The position numbers and the translations under genes were made by a program. From assembly GCA_017544265.1 (NCBI GenBank), contig JAFYEM010000030.1, forward strand, positions 62,001 to 126,000: a stretch of 64,000 bases of DNA. Direction: 5' to 3'. The notes under the pieces were generated by a model, which did no database searches, was not told where the DNA came from, and saw only the letters and a program-made list of their open reading frames with translations. The DNA is from Bacteroidales bacterium (GTDB taxonomy: Bacteria; Bacteroidota; Bacteroidia; Bacteroidales; UBA932). Below are positions 36,148 to 43,260 of this stretch, piece after piece; positions within the stretch are counted from its first letter, which is position 1, and each line of letters opens with the position of its first letter.

Positions 36148-36422
36148 GGACTCCCTTTAATTAGCAGGTAATCCACCCCTTATACCTTCAGCGCCGGGCC
36201 CGAAAGGTCCGGCGCTACTGTATCCAGGCGGGGCGCCCCGTGATGGTGGCTTACCTCACCGCTGCCGAATAAACACTCGTGCATTTTCTATTCAAAAAAG
36301 TCGCACCGGAGCAGGAGGTGCTAGCTTTGCACAAAATACTCATCACCTATGGCAAAAGACTAAATCTTGTGGTTAACACTTTTTGATTGCACAGTTTTGA
36401 CAAAAATGCTTATTTTTGCAGT
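35968..36422. other. 455-bp island spacer without an intact gene
   Basis: Apart from the possible remnant above, no gene is evident. A strong hairpin, agcgccgggcc-cgaaa-ggtccggcgct (36190-36216, 11-bp stem with one G-T pair), has no following T run. The right end is A/T-rich and holds the promoter for the DUF3791 gene. Confidence 0.6.
36411..36418 (+). promoter_or_regulatory. -7 box for the DUF3791 gene
   Basis: TATTTTTG followed by CAG fits TAnnTTTG. It lies only four bases before the ATG at 36423, which implies a very short or absent leader. TTTG words occur upstream but not at the usual spacing. Confidence 0.4.
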
Positions 36423-36629
36423 ATGAGCAAGAACGATCAAGACATACTCTATTTTGTTGCTTTCTGCCTGGAATCCTTCAAGAACAAGCATGGGATTCGC
36501 GGAGAAGAGGCTTCAGAAATGTTTGACAAATTTGGAGTGAAGAAGTACCTTGTCAAAAACTACGATATACTCCACACTCAGGGTATGCCATGGTTATTGG
36601 AAGAAATTGATGAAATGATGGGCTTATGA
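36423..36629 (+). CDS. DUF3791-domain protein
   Basis: The start at ATG 36423 gives MSKNDQDILYFVAFCLESFK and 68 residues; the frame upstream of it runs through the promoter. The sequence 'GEEASEMFDKFGVKKYLVKNYDILHTQG' and the C-terminal 'LLEEIDEMM' match DUF3791 proteins. These are short genes of Bacteroidota and Firmicutes, often paired with another small gene and suspected to be toxin-antitoxin parts. The stop overlaps the next ATG by four bases. Confidence 0.8.
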   Translation: MSKNDQDILYFVAFCLESFKNKHGIRGEEASEMFDKFGVKKYLVKNYDILHTQGMPWLLEEIDEMMGL

Positions 36630-36877
36630 TACTCTTTTTCACAAGTGAAGGAGGTGCGCGTATGAGAGCCGAAATCACCCAGCAAAATCTTTATTTGATT
36701 ATTGCGGGCAAAGTGGCTGCCGTAGCCGCTTTTATAGCAGAAGACGAGCATTTAAGTCTTGTCGATGCTTTGACCAAGTTCTACGCCTCCAGCACCTACA
36801 AACGCTTGGAGCAAGAAAGCACCAAACTGTGGCATTATGGTCCTGTGGCTCTGTACCAAGAATACCTGGCAACATAA
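36626..36877 (+). CDS. Small conserved-looking protein paired with DUF3791 gene
   Basis: The 83-residue protein (or 71 from the internal ATG at 36662, MRAEITQQNLYLIIAGKVAA) overlaps the DUF3791 stop as ATGA. The sequence is helical and well formed: 'AAFIAEDEHLSLVDALTKFY' and 'YKRLEQESTKLWHYGPVALY'. I do not recognise a named domain. The coupling suggests a two-gene module, perhaps toxin-antitoxin-like. The gene ends three bases before the distal tRNA-Ser repeat. Confidence 0.65.
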   Translation: MILFFTSEGGARMRAEITQQNLYLIIAGKVAAVAAFIAEDEHLSLVDALTKFYASSTYKRLEQESTKLWHYGPVALYQEYLAT

Positions 36878-36880
36878 TGG

Positions 36881-36908
36881 CGAGTTCGAATCTCGGTCTC
36901 TCCGCAAA
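36881..36908 (+). repeat. Right 28-bp direct repeat of the tRNA-Ser 3' end (attR-like)
   Basis: This is identical to 34474-34501. With the left copy it brackets a 2.4-kb segment carrying the DUF4143 ATPase, the DUF3791 pair and non-coding sequence. No integrase gene lies between the copies. Confidence 0.85.
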
Positions 36909-36910
36909 AA

Positions 36911-36941
36911 AAACCTTCTGAACGCATTAGAAGGAGTTTTT
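36911..36941 (+). terminator. Rho-independent terminator after the distal tRNA-Ser repeat
   Basis: ccttct (36914-36919) pairs with agaagg (36929-36934) over a 9-base loop and is followed by agttttt. It sits directly after the duplicated tRNA 3' end and looks like the original trailer of tRNA-Ser, displaced by the insertion. A terminator for the DUF3791 pair is the alternative. Confidence 0.65.
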
Positions 36942-37016
36942 CTTGTAATTAGGCCGAAAAAAGTTGCACCGAAAATGCACCGAGGGCTAAACGTTCTTCA
37001 AATCAGGACAATAACA

Positions 37017-38147
37017 TCAAAATGTCAGGTCTAGCCACTGACCAAAGAAACGGTCATAAACCATGTACCCCTCCGGGGCCCGATAAATAATCTCTTCCTC
37101 CAGCATCCTCTCCAGTGCGCTCTTGACACTGCTTGTTGCCGTAAGACCATATTTTGTAATAAAAGAGCCTGCCGTTATTTCTTTAACTTTTTTTTCTTTA
37201 GCAATAGCTTTGACAAGCTTTACCTGTCCCCTGGAATATACCTGGAGCAAATGCTGGTAGTAAAACTCGTTTTCTCGAAGGATATCCAGGATACTCTCCT
37301 TAACCAATTCCGTATTGACAGTTCGGGACGCCTTCGCATACAACCGATTCATAATCATCTGGATGTACCAGGTATAACCTTCGTATAGACTGTAAACCTG
37401 ATGGAATACATCTTCTGGAAGTTCACGACCCTGCTCCCTGAAAAAAGATGCAGCAAAGTCATAATACACATTCTCCCTAATTGTCCCTATTGTTTTTTCG
37501 GATGTGCTCTGGTAGAATGGACGTTTGGGAGAAAGGAACATTTCTCCCAGCATATGTGCCTGGCTACCGGAGAATATAAAGTGCACGTTATGCAAATCCT
37601 GAATATATGAGCGGAGCATGGCTTCTACGTTTTGCTCAGGATAGTTTGAAATTTGTTGGAACTCATCAAAAGCAATGAAACAGGTTTTTCCAGATTGCTT
37701 CAAGTACTTGAATACTTGCTCCAATGTTCCGGGTTCTGCTCCCAACGCTATATCCAATCCTATCTTGGGCTGCCCGGTCACCTGATCCACCGTGAGATTC
37801 GGCCTGAATCCTTTGAAGATGGTTGCAATCTTTTTCAGGACTTTTACCGGATTGGAATCCAGTTGCCCCAAAACTGCCGAAGCAAATGCCTGGGTAAAAT
37901 CATAAAGCGATTCTGTTGGATACAAATCTATGTATGTGGCATGCACCTTTGCATCTTGTTGCTTCAACAGATAGTAGATATGCTTTATCAGGCCTGTTTT
38001 TCCCAGCCTTCTGGGAGAAGTCAGCGTAATATTGCGTCCATTCCGGAGTGTCTCCAGCAAGTCTTCAGTCTCTTTTATACGGTCACAGAAGTACTCTGGT
38101 GACTCATATCCGGTTATTAAGAAAGGGTTGTTGATTCGCGGCTCCAT
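37017..38147 (-). CDS. Archaeal-type (PF01637-like) AAA ATPase
   Basis: The 376-residue protein begins MEPRINNPFLITGYESPEYF. It has Walker A TSPRRLGKTGL (about residues 43-53), Walker B CFIAFDEFQQI, sensor-like 'FIFSGSQAHMLGEMF', and a C-terminal winged-helix region ('ITAGSFITKYGLTATSSVKS', 'LEEEIIYRAPEGYMVYDRFF'). This matches the archaeal ATPase/STAND-like family, widespread in Bacteroidota accessory regions and of unknown role. It lies between the second and the degenerate third copy of the tRNA-Ser 3'-end repeat. Its base composition is visibly more A/T-rich than the surrounding chromosome. Confidence 0.85.
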   Translation of the reverse strand: MEPRINNPFLITGYESPEYFCDRIKETEDLLETLRNGRNITLTSPRRLGKTGLIKHIYYLLKQQDAKVHATYIDLYPTESLYDFTQAFASAVLGQLDSNPVKVLKKIATIFKGFRPNLTVDQVTGQPKIGLDIALGAEPGTLEQVFKYLKQSGKTCFIAFDEFQQISNYPEQNVEAMLRSYIQDLHNVHFIFSGSQAHMLGEMFLSPKRPFYQSTSEKTIGTIRENVYYDFAASFFREQGRELPEDVFHQVYSLYEGYTWYIQMIMNRLYAKASRTVNTELVKESILDILRENEFYYQHLLQVYSRGQVKLVKAIAKEKKVKEITAGSFITKYGLTATSSVKSALERMLEEEIIYRAPEGYMVYDRFFGQWLDLTF

Positions 38148-38490
38148 ATAATTGCGTTTTTTTCGTTGCGTAAATATCGCAATAAAAAATCGTATATCAA
38201 ATAGTTTATTGCGTTATTCTTCAAATGGAATAAATAGAAACATATATGCGATAATTCAAAGACCGGTGCATTTTTGGCTCAGAAAAAGTGCACCGGGTCG
38301 GGAAGAATATGGTGAAATTGAAGATTTCGCACTAATGTCAGTGCAACAGTAAAACGCTCAAATACCCCACTACAGTTATCTACATTGAGCTTTCACCGCC
38401 ATAACGAGAAAGTCTGAAATACAGGCAATACTCTCGGTCTCTACGCACATGGCCATCGGCAGCGCCGCGGAATGACAGGGAAAGAGCCGA
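38148..38490. other. 343-bp A/T-rich spacer with inverted repeat
   Basis: There is no convincing gene. Near 38263-38296, ccggtgcattttt pairs with aaaaagtgcaccgg (one bulge) around a short loop. The same tgcaccg word occurs twice at about 36967-36981, beyond the distal att-like repeat. A degenerate tRNA-Ser repeat is at 38432-38447. These look like leftovers of integrated elements. Confidence 0.55.
38432..38447 (+). repeat. Degenerate third copy of the tRNA-Ser 3'-end repeat
   Basis: The 16 bases tctcggtctctacgca match 15 of 16 bases of the repeat core tctcggtctctccgca. The match does not extend to the T-arm, so it may be an eroded attachment site or chance. Confidence 0.4.
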
Positions 38491-39669
38491 TTAGGATGCT
38501 TGAAGGATTGCGGCGGCAAGGGCTTCCAGGGCGGATTCGTCGGAAGCGTGCATGCGGCTTCGGATGGTCACAGTCTCACCGACAATCTCGACTTCCTTCA
38601 TAGCACCGAACATCTCTTTCATGACCTTAGCTGCCGAAGGTGCCCAGGAGCCATTCTCGATCAGGGCGACCTTACGTTTCTGCCAGGCTTTCATCTGGAG
38701 CGTGTGGAGGAAATTATAGGCCGGAGTAAATAGGCCGCCGTCGTAGGATGCGGCGGCGAGGACCATTTTTCCGTAGCGGAATGCATCCTCAACGGCCTCG
38801 GCCATGTCGTCGCGGCAAAGGTCGGAGATCGCGACCTTCGGGCAGCCTTTGGCCTTCAGGATTTCAGCAAGACGCTCCGCAACCTCGGCCGTACCCCCGT
38901 GAATGGACGCATAGGCCACGAAAATGCCTTCTGTCTCAACCCCATAGCTGCTCCATGTCTGGTAAAGTGCGATACACTCCTGCTTCCCATCAGAGAGAAT
39001 CGGACCGTGAAGCGGGGCAATCTTCTCAATGGGCAGGGCAAGGGCTTTTTTCAGCAGATTCTGCACCGGGACGCCGTATTTTCCGCAGATATTGAAATAG
39101 TAACGGCGGGCTTCACATGCCCAGTCGCCGTCATCCTTATAATAGAAACCGCATTTTGACAGGGCACCGAATTTTCCGAAGGCGTCGGCCGCGAAAAGTA
39201 CCCCCGTAGCCTTGTCGAAAGAGACCATGACCTCGGGCCAATGGACCATCGCGGCACCGTAGAAACTCAGGCTGTGCTCTCCGAGGTCCAGGCTGTCCCC
39301 CTCCTTTATCGCAATACCTTCGAAGGGCTTGTCCATGAACTGGGGAAGCATCTGCAGGGCCTTCGCCCCGGCGACTATCCGGATCTCAGGATATATCTCC
39401 AGCAACTTCTCGATCATTCCGGAATGATCCGGCTCCAGATGATGGACAACGAGATAGTCCGGACGGCGGCCACCCAGAGCCACGCCCAGATTTGCAAGCC
39501 ACTCCTCCCCCTTTCTGGCATCGACGGTGTCCATAACCGCGACTTTCTCATCCAGAATCAAATAAGAATTATAGGATATACCCTCCGGAACAATATACTG
39601 GCCTTCGAACAAATCGAGGTCAAGGTCGTCCACCCCGATATAGACAGTCTTTGATGCAATCTCTTTCAT
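38491..39669 (-). CDS. Flavodiiron protein (A-type flavoprotein, FprA family)
   Basis: The ATG ending at 39669 (MKEIASKTVYIGVDDLDLDL) is chosen over an upstream TTG, giving 392 residues. The N-terminal metallo-beta-lactamase-like domain has the diiron motif HHLEPDHSGM (H-x-E-x-D-H), 'GAAMVHWPEVMVSF', and 'PLHGPILSDG'. The C-terminal flavodoxin domain (about 250-392) begins 'IFVAYASIHGGTAEVAERLA' for FMN phosphate binding. Flavodiiron proteins reduce O2 to water or NO to N2O, protecting anaerobes. No rubredoxin domain is fused. It is the first chromosomal-looking gene after the tRNA island. Confidence 0.93.
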   Translation of the reverse strand: MKEIASKTVYIGVDDLDLDLFEGQYIVPEGISYNSYLILDEKVAVMDTVDARKGEEWLANLGVALGGRRPDYLVVHHLEPDHSGMIEKLLEIYPEIRIVAGAKALQMLPQFMDKPFEGIAIKEGDSLDLGEHSLSFYGAAMVHWPEVMVSFDKATGVLFAADAFGKFGALSKCGFYYKDDGDWACEARRYYFNICGKYGVPVQNLLKKALALPIEKIAPLHGPILSDGKQECIALYQTWSSYGVETEGIFVAYASIHGGTAEVAERLAEILKAKGCPKVAISDLCRDDMAEAVEDAFRYGKMVLAAASYDGGLFTPAYNFLHTLQMKAWQKRKVALIENGSWAPSAAKVMKEMFGAMKEVEIVGETVTIRSRMHASDESALEALAAAILQAS

Positions 39670-39687
39670 AGTATCAGCTTTATAGGG

Positions 39688-39695
39688 CAAAAATA
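39688..39695 (-). promoter_or_regulatory. -7 box for the flavodiiron protein gene
   Basis: On the minus strand this reads TATTTTTG followed by C, matching TAnnTTTG, 18 bases before the ATG. A -33 match is weak. Confidence 0.45.
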
Positions 39696-39740
39696 GTAAA
39701 AATATGCCGATAAATAAAGTATATCCTCAGAGGGCCCAGA

Positions 39741-39776
39741 CGCAAAACGGGCAGGGTATCAAAGCACCCCGCCCGT
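39741..39776 (-). terminator. Rho-independent terminator of the GLUG/phosphoesterase cluster
   Basis: acgggcagggt (39747-39757) pairs with accccgcccgt (39766-39776), 10 of 11, with an 8-base loop. Read on the minus strand the hairpin is followed by ttttgcg. It lies 25 bases after the last gene of the cluster. Confidence 0.65.
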
Positions 39777-39800
39777 CAATATTCAACTAATCAATGGTTT

Positions 39801-42800
39801 CTATAGGTCAGCCACGTTGCCCGTGCCGGTGAAGTTGGCGTCGGAGCAGATCTGAACCCCGTTCTTATAGTGACAGTTCTTAATCGCAGATCCGGCGACA
39901 GACTGACCGGCAACCGCACCGTAAGCGGTAATCGGCGTGCCATTCTTGTCGATAGTCTCAACTTTACTGGAGCAGCCGTCAACTACAGTCCCGGCATCGA
40001 GCAGAGCGGTAATGCCGCCGCCAATCTGGATCTGGCTGGACTTAATTTCGGAGCCGTCATAGCTGCAGGAGTTTATACTGCTGTTCTGTGCCAGGGCCAC
40101 GATTCCGCCATAGAAGTAGGCGGAACCGCTTGACCAGCTTAAAGGCATTTTGCACTGCGAGACAGACGCATATTGTGCCATCCCCACAATTCCGCCACAT
40201 GCTCCGCGGCGGGAAATGACACTGGCAGTCGATTCCACTTCGCAGTCGGAGATTGCTATAAGCGCACCGTCGGCACCAACCACCTGACCGGCAATACCGC
40301 CGGCGGCAGGGCAGTCGTAGGAGGTAAATCCACGATTGCTGAAATGGTCATTATTGGCCCTTCCTTCGCCGGCAAGAGTGCAGCCGGAAATAGATGACGT
40401 CCCGGTGACATAACCTACAATTCCGCCGACCATGAACGAAGGCTTCTTACGGTTGTTGTTGGCGCTGCTGTCTCCGCCCTTGACGGCACCGCTGTTGTCC
40501 GAGTCCTTAATCGCCGCATTCTTTGCATATCCGGCAACGCCTCCCATATAGATGTAGTCATAAAGGACCACATGGGGATCATCCGCGGTGCCGGCATGAC
40601 CGTCTTTGGCGCATTGCGCATCCTCCGAGACGGCAAAGGTGACATTGGCGGTATTGTGACATTCAAGCACGTCCACGGCGGAGGCGGCATTGAGTTTGGC
40701 GACGACGCCGCCGAGATACACATAGTGGACACCAACTTTCGCAGCATTGCAAGTGTACTTCACTGCACCGCTGTTGGAAACGTTCTTTACTCCGGCCGTG
40801 GCATAGCCGACGACTCCGCCGAGATAAAAACCGTAATCGTTGGCACCGGAAGGCTCAGAGCACAAGGTAAGCACCGCATTAGACTGGCTCAATGAGCCTG
40901 AATTGGAAATGGAGCCACCTTCGGCAGAGCCGTCAATTTCGGCTTCGCTCATACCAATTACGCCACCTACACGAATCATCACGCCGCTGGTGGTTTCATA
41001 GCGGGAAAGATTTATGGCGGCAGCATTATGGACATTGGCGACTATGCCTGAGGAAGCGTTATATGCAATCACACCGCCGATATAAGGCATGCGGGCGCTA
41101 TAAGGGGTAAGATACGAGGTGCCGACTGCGACAGCTCCTTCTGCATTATTGTCGCAGGAGAGCACCGAACCGTGGTTCTTGCCTACTACGCCTCCTATAT
41201 AATGAATCTTCGGGTTGGCGCGGTCGATTATGGGGCCATTGTTGAAGCATCCACTGACGGTTGCTCCCTCGCCGTTAAAGGCCACGATGCCTCCGACCTC
41301 CAGATAACGGCCGTTCATGTTTCCGCTAGCGCCGCGTTCGGCGTGGAAGATGTTCACGATTGCAGATTTGTTGTTGCAGGAAGCCACCGTTCCGTCATTA
41401 CGGGCGGCAATTCCGCCAAGGGCATAGTGGTATGCGTTGGTAGAATGAGTTACAATACTTCCGGTAATGGGATGATCAGATGTATCTGTAAGAATAACTG
41501 TGATTCCGACAGGATGATTCTCCGTAACGCAATTTTCTATGGAGCCCGAATTGAGTCCGGCGACGCCGCCGATCAACAGCTGGGGATTGTTCTTCATATC
41601 GGAAGATTCTTCAGCGGCAATCATCTGCCCCTGGTTATCTATGGTTCCGGAGAAGATGCATGCCTTGATTTTGCCGTCAGCATTGCTGACACGCCCCACT
41701 ATACCGCCAATCTGAATCTTCTGGGCCTGGGCCTTGAAGTCAGCGGGAACAGATATCGCACCGTTGAATGTACAGCCGTCCACAGTACCGATGGTCACTC
41801 GTCCGGCAATACCTCCGAGGCAGGTAGCCTTATTGACAGTGGCGGAGGCAAGGCTGACGGATGAAGAAACGCTTACATTCTGAATCAAACCTTTGTTGTA
41901 TCCCGCGACAGGACCGAAATGGCCGTCATCATCCACTGCATGGACAAATGTAAATGTGCAGTCGCTGCCAAGGGTCAGGTTCTTTACAGATCCGGCCTCA
42001 TCGATTGCCACAAAAAGAGGCACCGAGGCGCTCAAACCGCTGATGCTGTGCGAACAGCCGTCGAAGACTCCGGGGAAGTAGTAGTTTTCCTGACCGTTAG
42101 CGCCTTCCTTCAGTCCGATGCCGCCGGTGGAATTGAACGTCATGGAAGAAGTTGCGTCGAAGACGATATCGTCCAAAAGCTTTACCTGGAGGTCTGCGAT
42201 ACCATCGTAGCCCTTGCCGTTGAACTTCTGCGCGAAGGCAATGAAGTCGGCTGCTGTGGCGATATTGACCACGTTCTCAGGAGTATCGTCCGGAGCAGCT
42301 TCCTGGGTAAAGGTGACCACGATGGACTTTTCGCCTAAGGTGAAGGTAACCGTGGCGCTGCGGGACACAGTCTGATAGTTCTCGCCGCCCACGAAAGTGT
42401 ATTCGGTGGTCACTGCAGACTTGGGTTCCACATAGCTGAGCCAGGCGGGAGAACCCTGCGAAATCTCGAAGCTTACCTCGCCATTCGACTTCACCGGGAC
42501 AGTCGCAGTTCCGCCTTCATGGGCGAAAGTGAAATTCAGATAATCATTCTCGATTACAAATATCTCGGGAGCAGCCTGGCTGATGGTCACGTCTTCACTG
42601 CCGCTGTCATTGGTGAAAGTGATGACGCCTTCCCTCGGGTCCTCACCTTCATTGGCAGCGACCAGGAATTCGTAAGTACTCTCGACGAGTTCGGCCTTCG
42701 GAGCCACATAGCTAATCCACTGGGCAGCGGAACCGTTGATTTCGAAAGAAACTTCGGAGTTGGACTTGAGCTTTATGCTCACGTTTCCGCCTTCGCAAGC

Positions 42801-43241
42801 GACAGAAATGGGGGAAGCAGTCTCGATTACGAGGGCTCCCTTGTATTTCTGGGTCACGCTGACCGTGGCGCTGGCCTCTTTCCCGTCATTGCTGCAGGTA
42901 ATTGTAATTGTGGCGTTGCGGTCACTGTAAGAAGCATTCTCAAGCGACTTTACGCTAAGCGAAAGGTTTTCGCCTGCCTCCCCTTCCTTGTCCTCGGGGA
43001 AAGTTAGCCATTTCGCCGAGGAAGTGGCTTTCCATGCGTAGTTGCTGGCAAATTCCACCGCGAAGGTGTAGGCGTCGTCAGGGATGACCACGCTGCTCTG
43101 GGAGAGAAGGGTAATTGCGGGGGCGTCAGCTTCGCCGGAGGGCTTTTCATCCTCGCCGGCGGGCTGCTGCTCCTTCTGGCTGCAGGCGGTGGCAAATACC
43201 GCCGCAGCAGCAAGGTAAAGGAATAAACGTTTCAGTGTCAT
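39801..43241 (-). CDS. BACON and GLUG-repeat surface lipoprotein
   Basis: The 1146-residue lipoprotein has the lipobox AAAVFATACSQKE. Three BACON-like beta domains occupy about residues 40-320 ('YAWKATSSAKWLTFPEDKEG', 'FEINGSAAQWISYVAPKAEL', 'FEISQGSPAWLSYVEPKSAV'). From about 330 to the end is a right-handed beta-helix of GLUG-type rungs with recurrent GGI/V-(A/V)-G turns ('NFNSTGGIGLKEG..', 'YIGGVVGKNHGSVLSCDNNA', 'MGGVAGYAKNAAIKDSDNSG'). The C-terminal tail is 'GTGNVADL', shared with the cluster's other GLUG proteins. BACON domains are thought to be spacers or glycan/mucin contacts. It probably stands on the cell surface as a binding or adhesive protein. Confidence 0.85.
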   Translation of the reverse strand: MTLKRLFLYLAAAAVFATACSQKEQQPAGEDEKPSGEADAPAITLLSQSSVVIPDDAYTFAVEFASNYAWKATSSAKWLTFPEDKEGEAGENLSLSVKSLENASYSDRNATITITCSNDGKEASATVSVTQKYKGALVIETASPISVACEGGNVSIKLKSNSEVSFEINGSAAQWISYVAPKAELVESTYEFLVAANEGEDPREGVITFTNDSGSEDVTISQAAPEIFVIENDYLNFTFAHEGGTATVPVKSNGEVSFEISQGSPAWLSYVEPKSAVTTEYTFVGGENYQTVSRSATVTFTLGEKSIVVTFTQEAAPDDTPENVVNIATAADFIAFAQKFNGKGYDGIADLQVKLLDDIVFDATSSMTFNSTGGIGLKEGANGQENYYFPGVFDGCSHSISGLSASVPLFVAIDEAGSVKNLTLGSDCTFTFVHAVDDDGHFGPVAGYNKGLIQNVSVSSSVSLASATVNKATCLGGIAGRVTIGTVDGCTFNGAISVPADFKAQAQKIQIGGIVGRVSNADGKIKACIFSGTIDNQGQMIAAEESSDMKNNPQLLIGGVAGLNSGSIENCVTENHPVGITVILTDTSDHPITGSIVTHSTNAYHYALGGIAARNDGTVASCNNKSAIVNIFHAERGASGNMNGRYLEVGGIVAFNGEGATVSGCFNNGPIIDRANPKIHYIGGVVGKNHGSVLSCDNNAEGAVAVGTSYLTPYSARMPYIGGVIAYNASSGIVANVHNAAAINLSRYETTSGVMIRVGGVIGMSEAEIDGSAEGGSISNSGSLSQSNAVLTLCSEPSGANDYGFYLGGVVGYATAGVKNVSNSGAVKYTCNAAKVGVHYVYLGGVVAKLNAASAVDVLECHNTANVTFAVSEDAQCAKDGHAGTADDPHVVLYDYIYMGGVAGYAKNAAIKDSDNSGAVKGGDSSANNNRKKPSFMVGGIVGYVTGTSSISGCTLAGEGRANNDHFSNRGFTSYDCPAAGGIAGQVVGADGALIAISDCEVESTASVISRRGACGGIVGMAQYASVSQCKMPLSWSSGSAYFYGGIVALAQNSSINSCSYDGSEIKSSQIQIGGGITALLDAGTVVDGCSSKVETIDKNGTPITAYGAVAGQSVAGSAIKNCHYKNGVQICSDANFTGTGNVADL

Positions 43242-43260
43242 ATTTTATGTCTGTATAGGT

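Noticed and set aside
36837..37034. 65-codon frame spanning the distal tRNA-Ser repeat
   Set aside because: Its middle is translated tRNA repeat and terminator sequence, so it is not a real gene.
38152..38352. 66-codon frame in the A/T-rich spacer
   Set aside because: Runs through an inverted repeat, has no ribosome site and no recognisable sequence.
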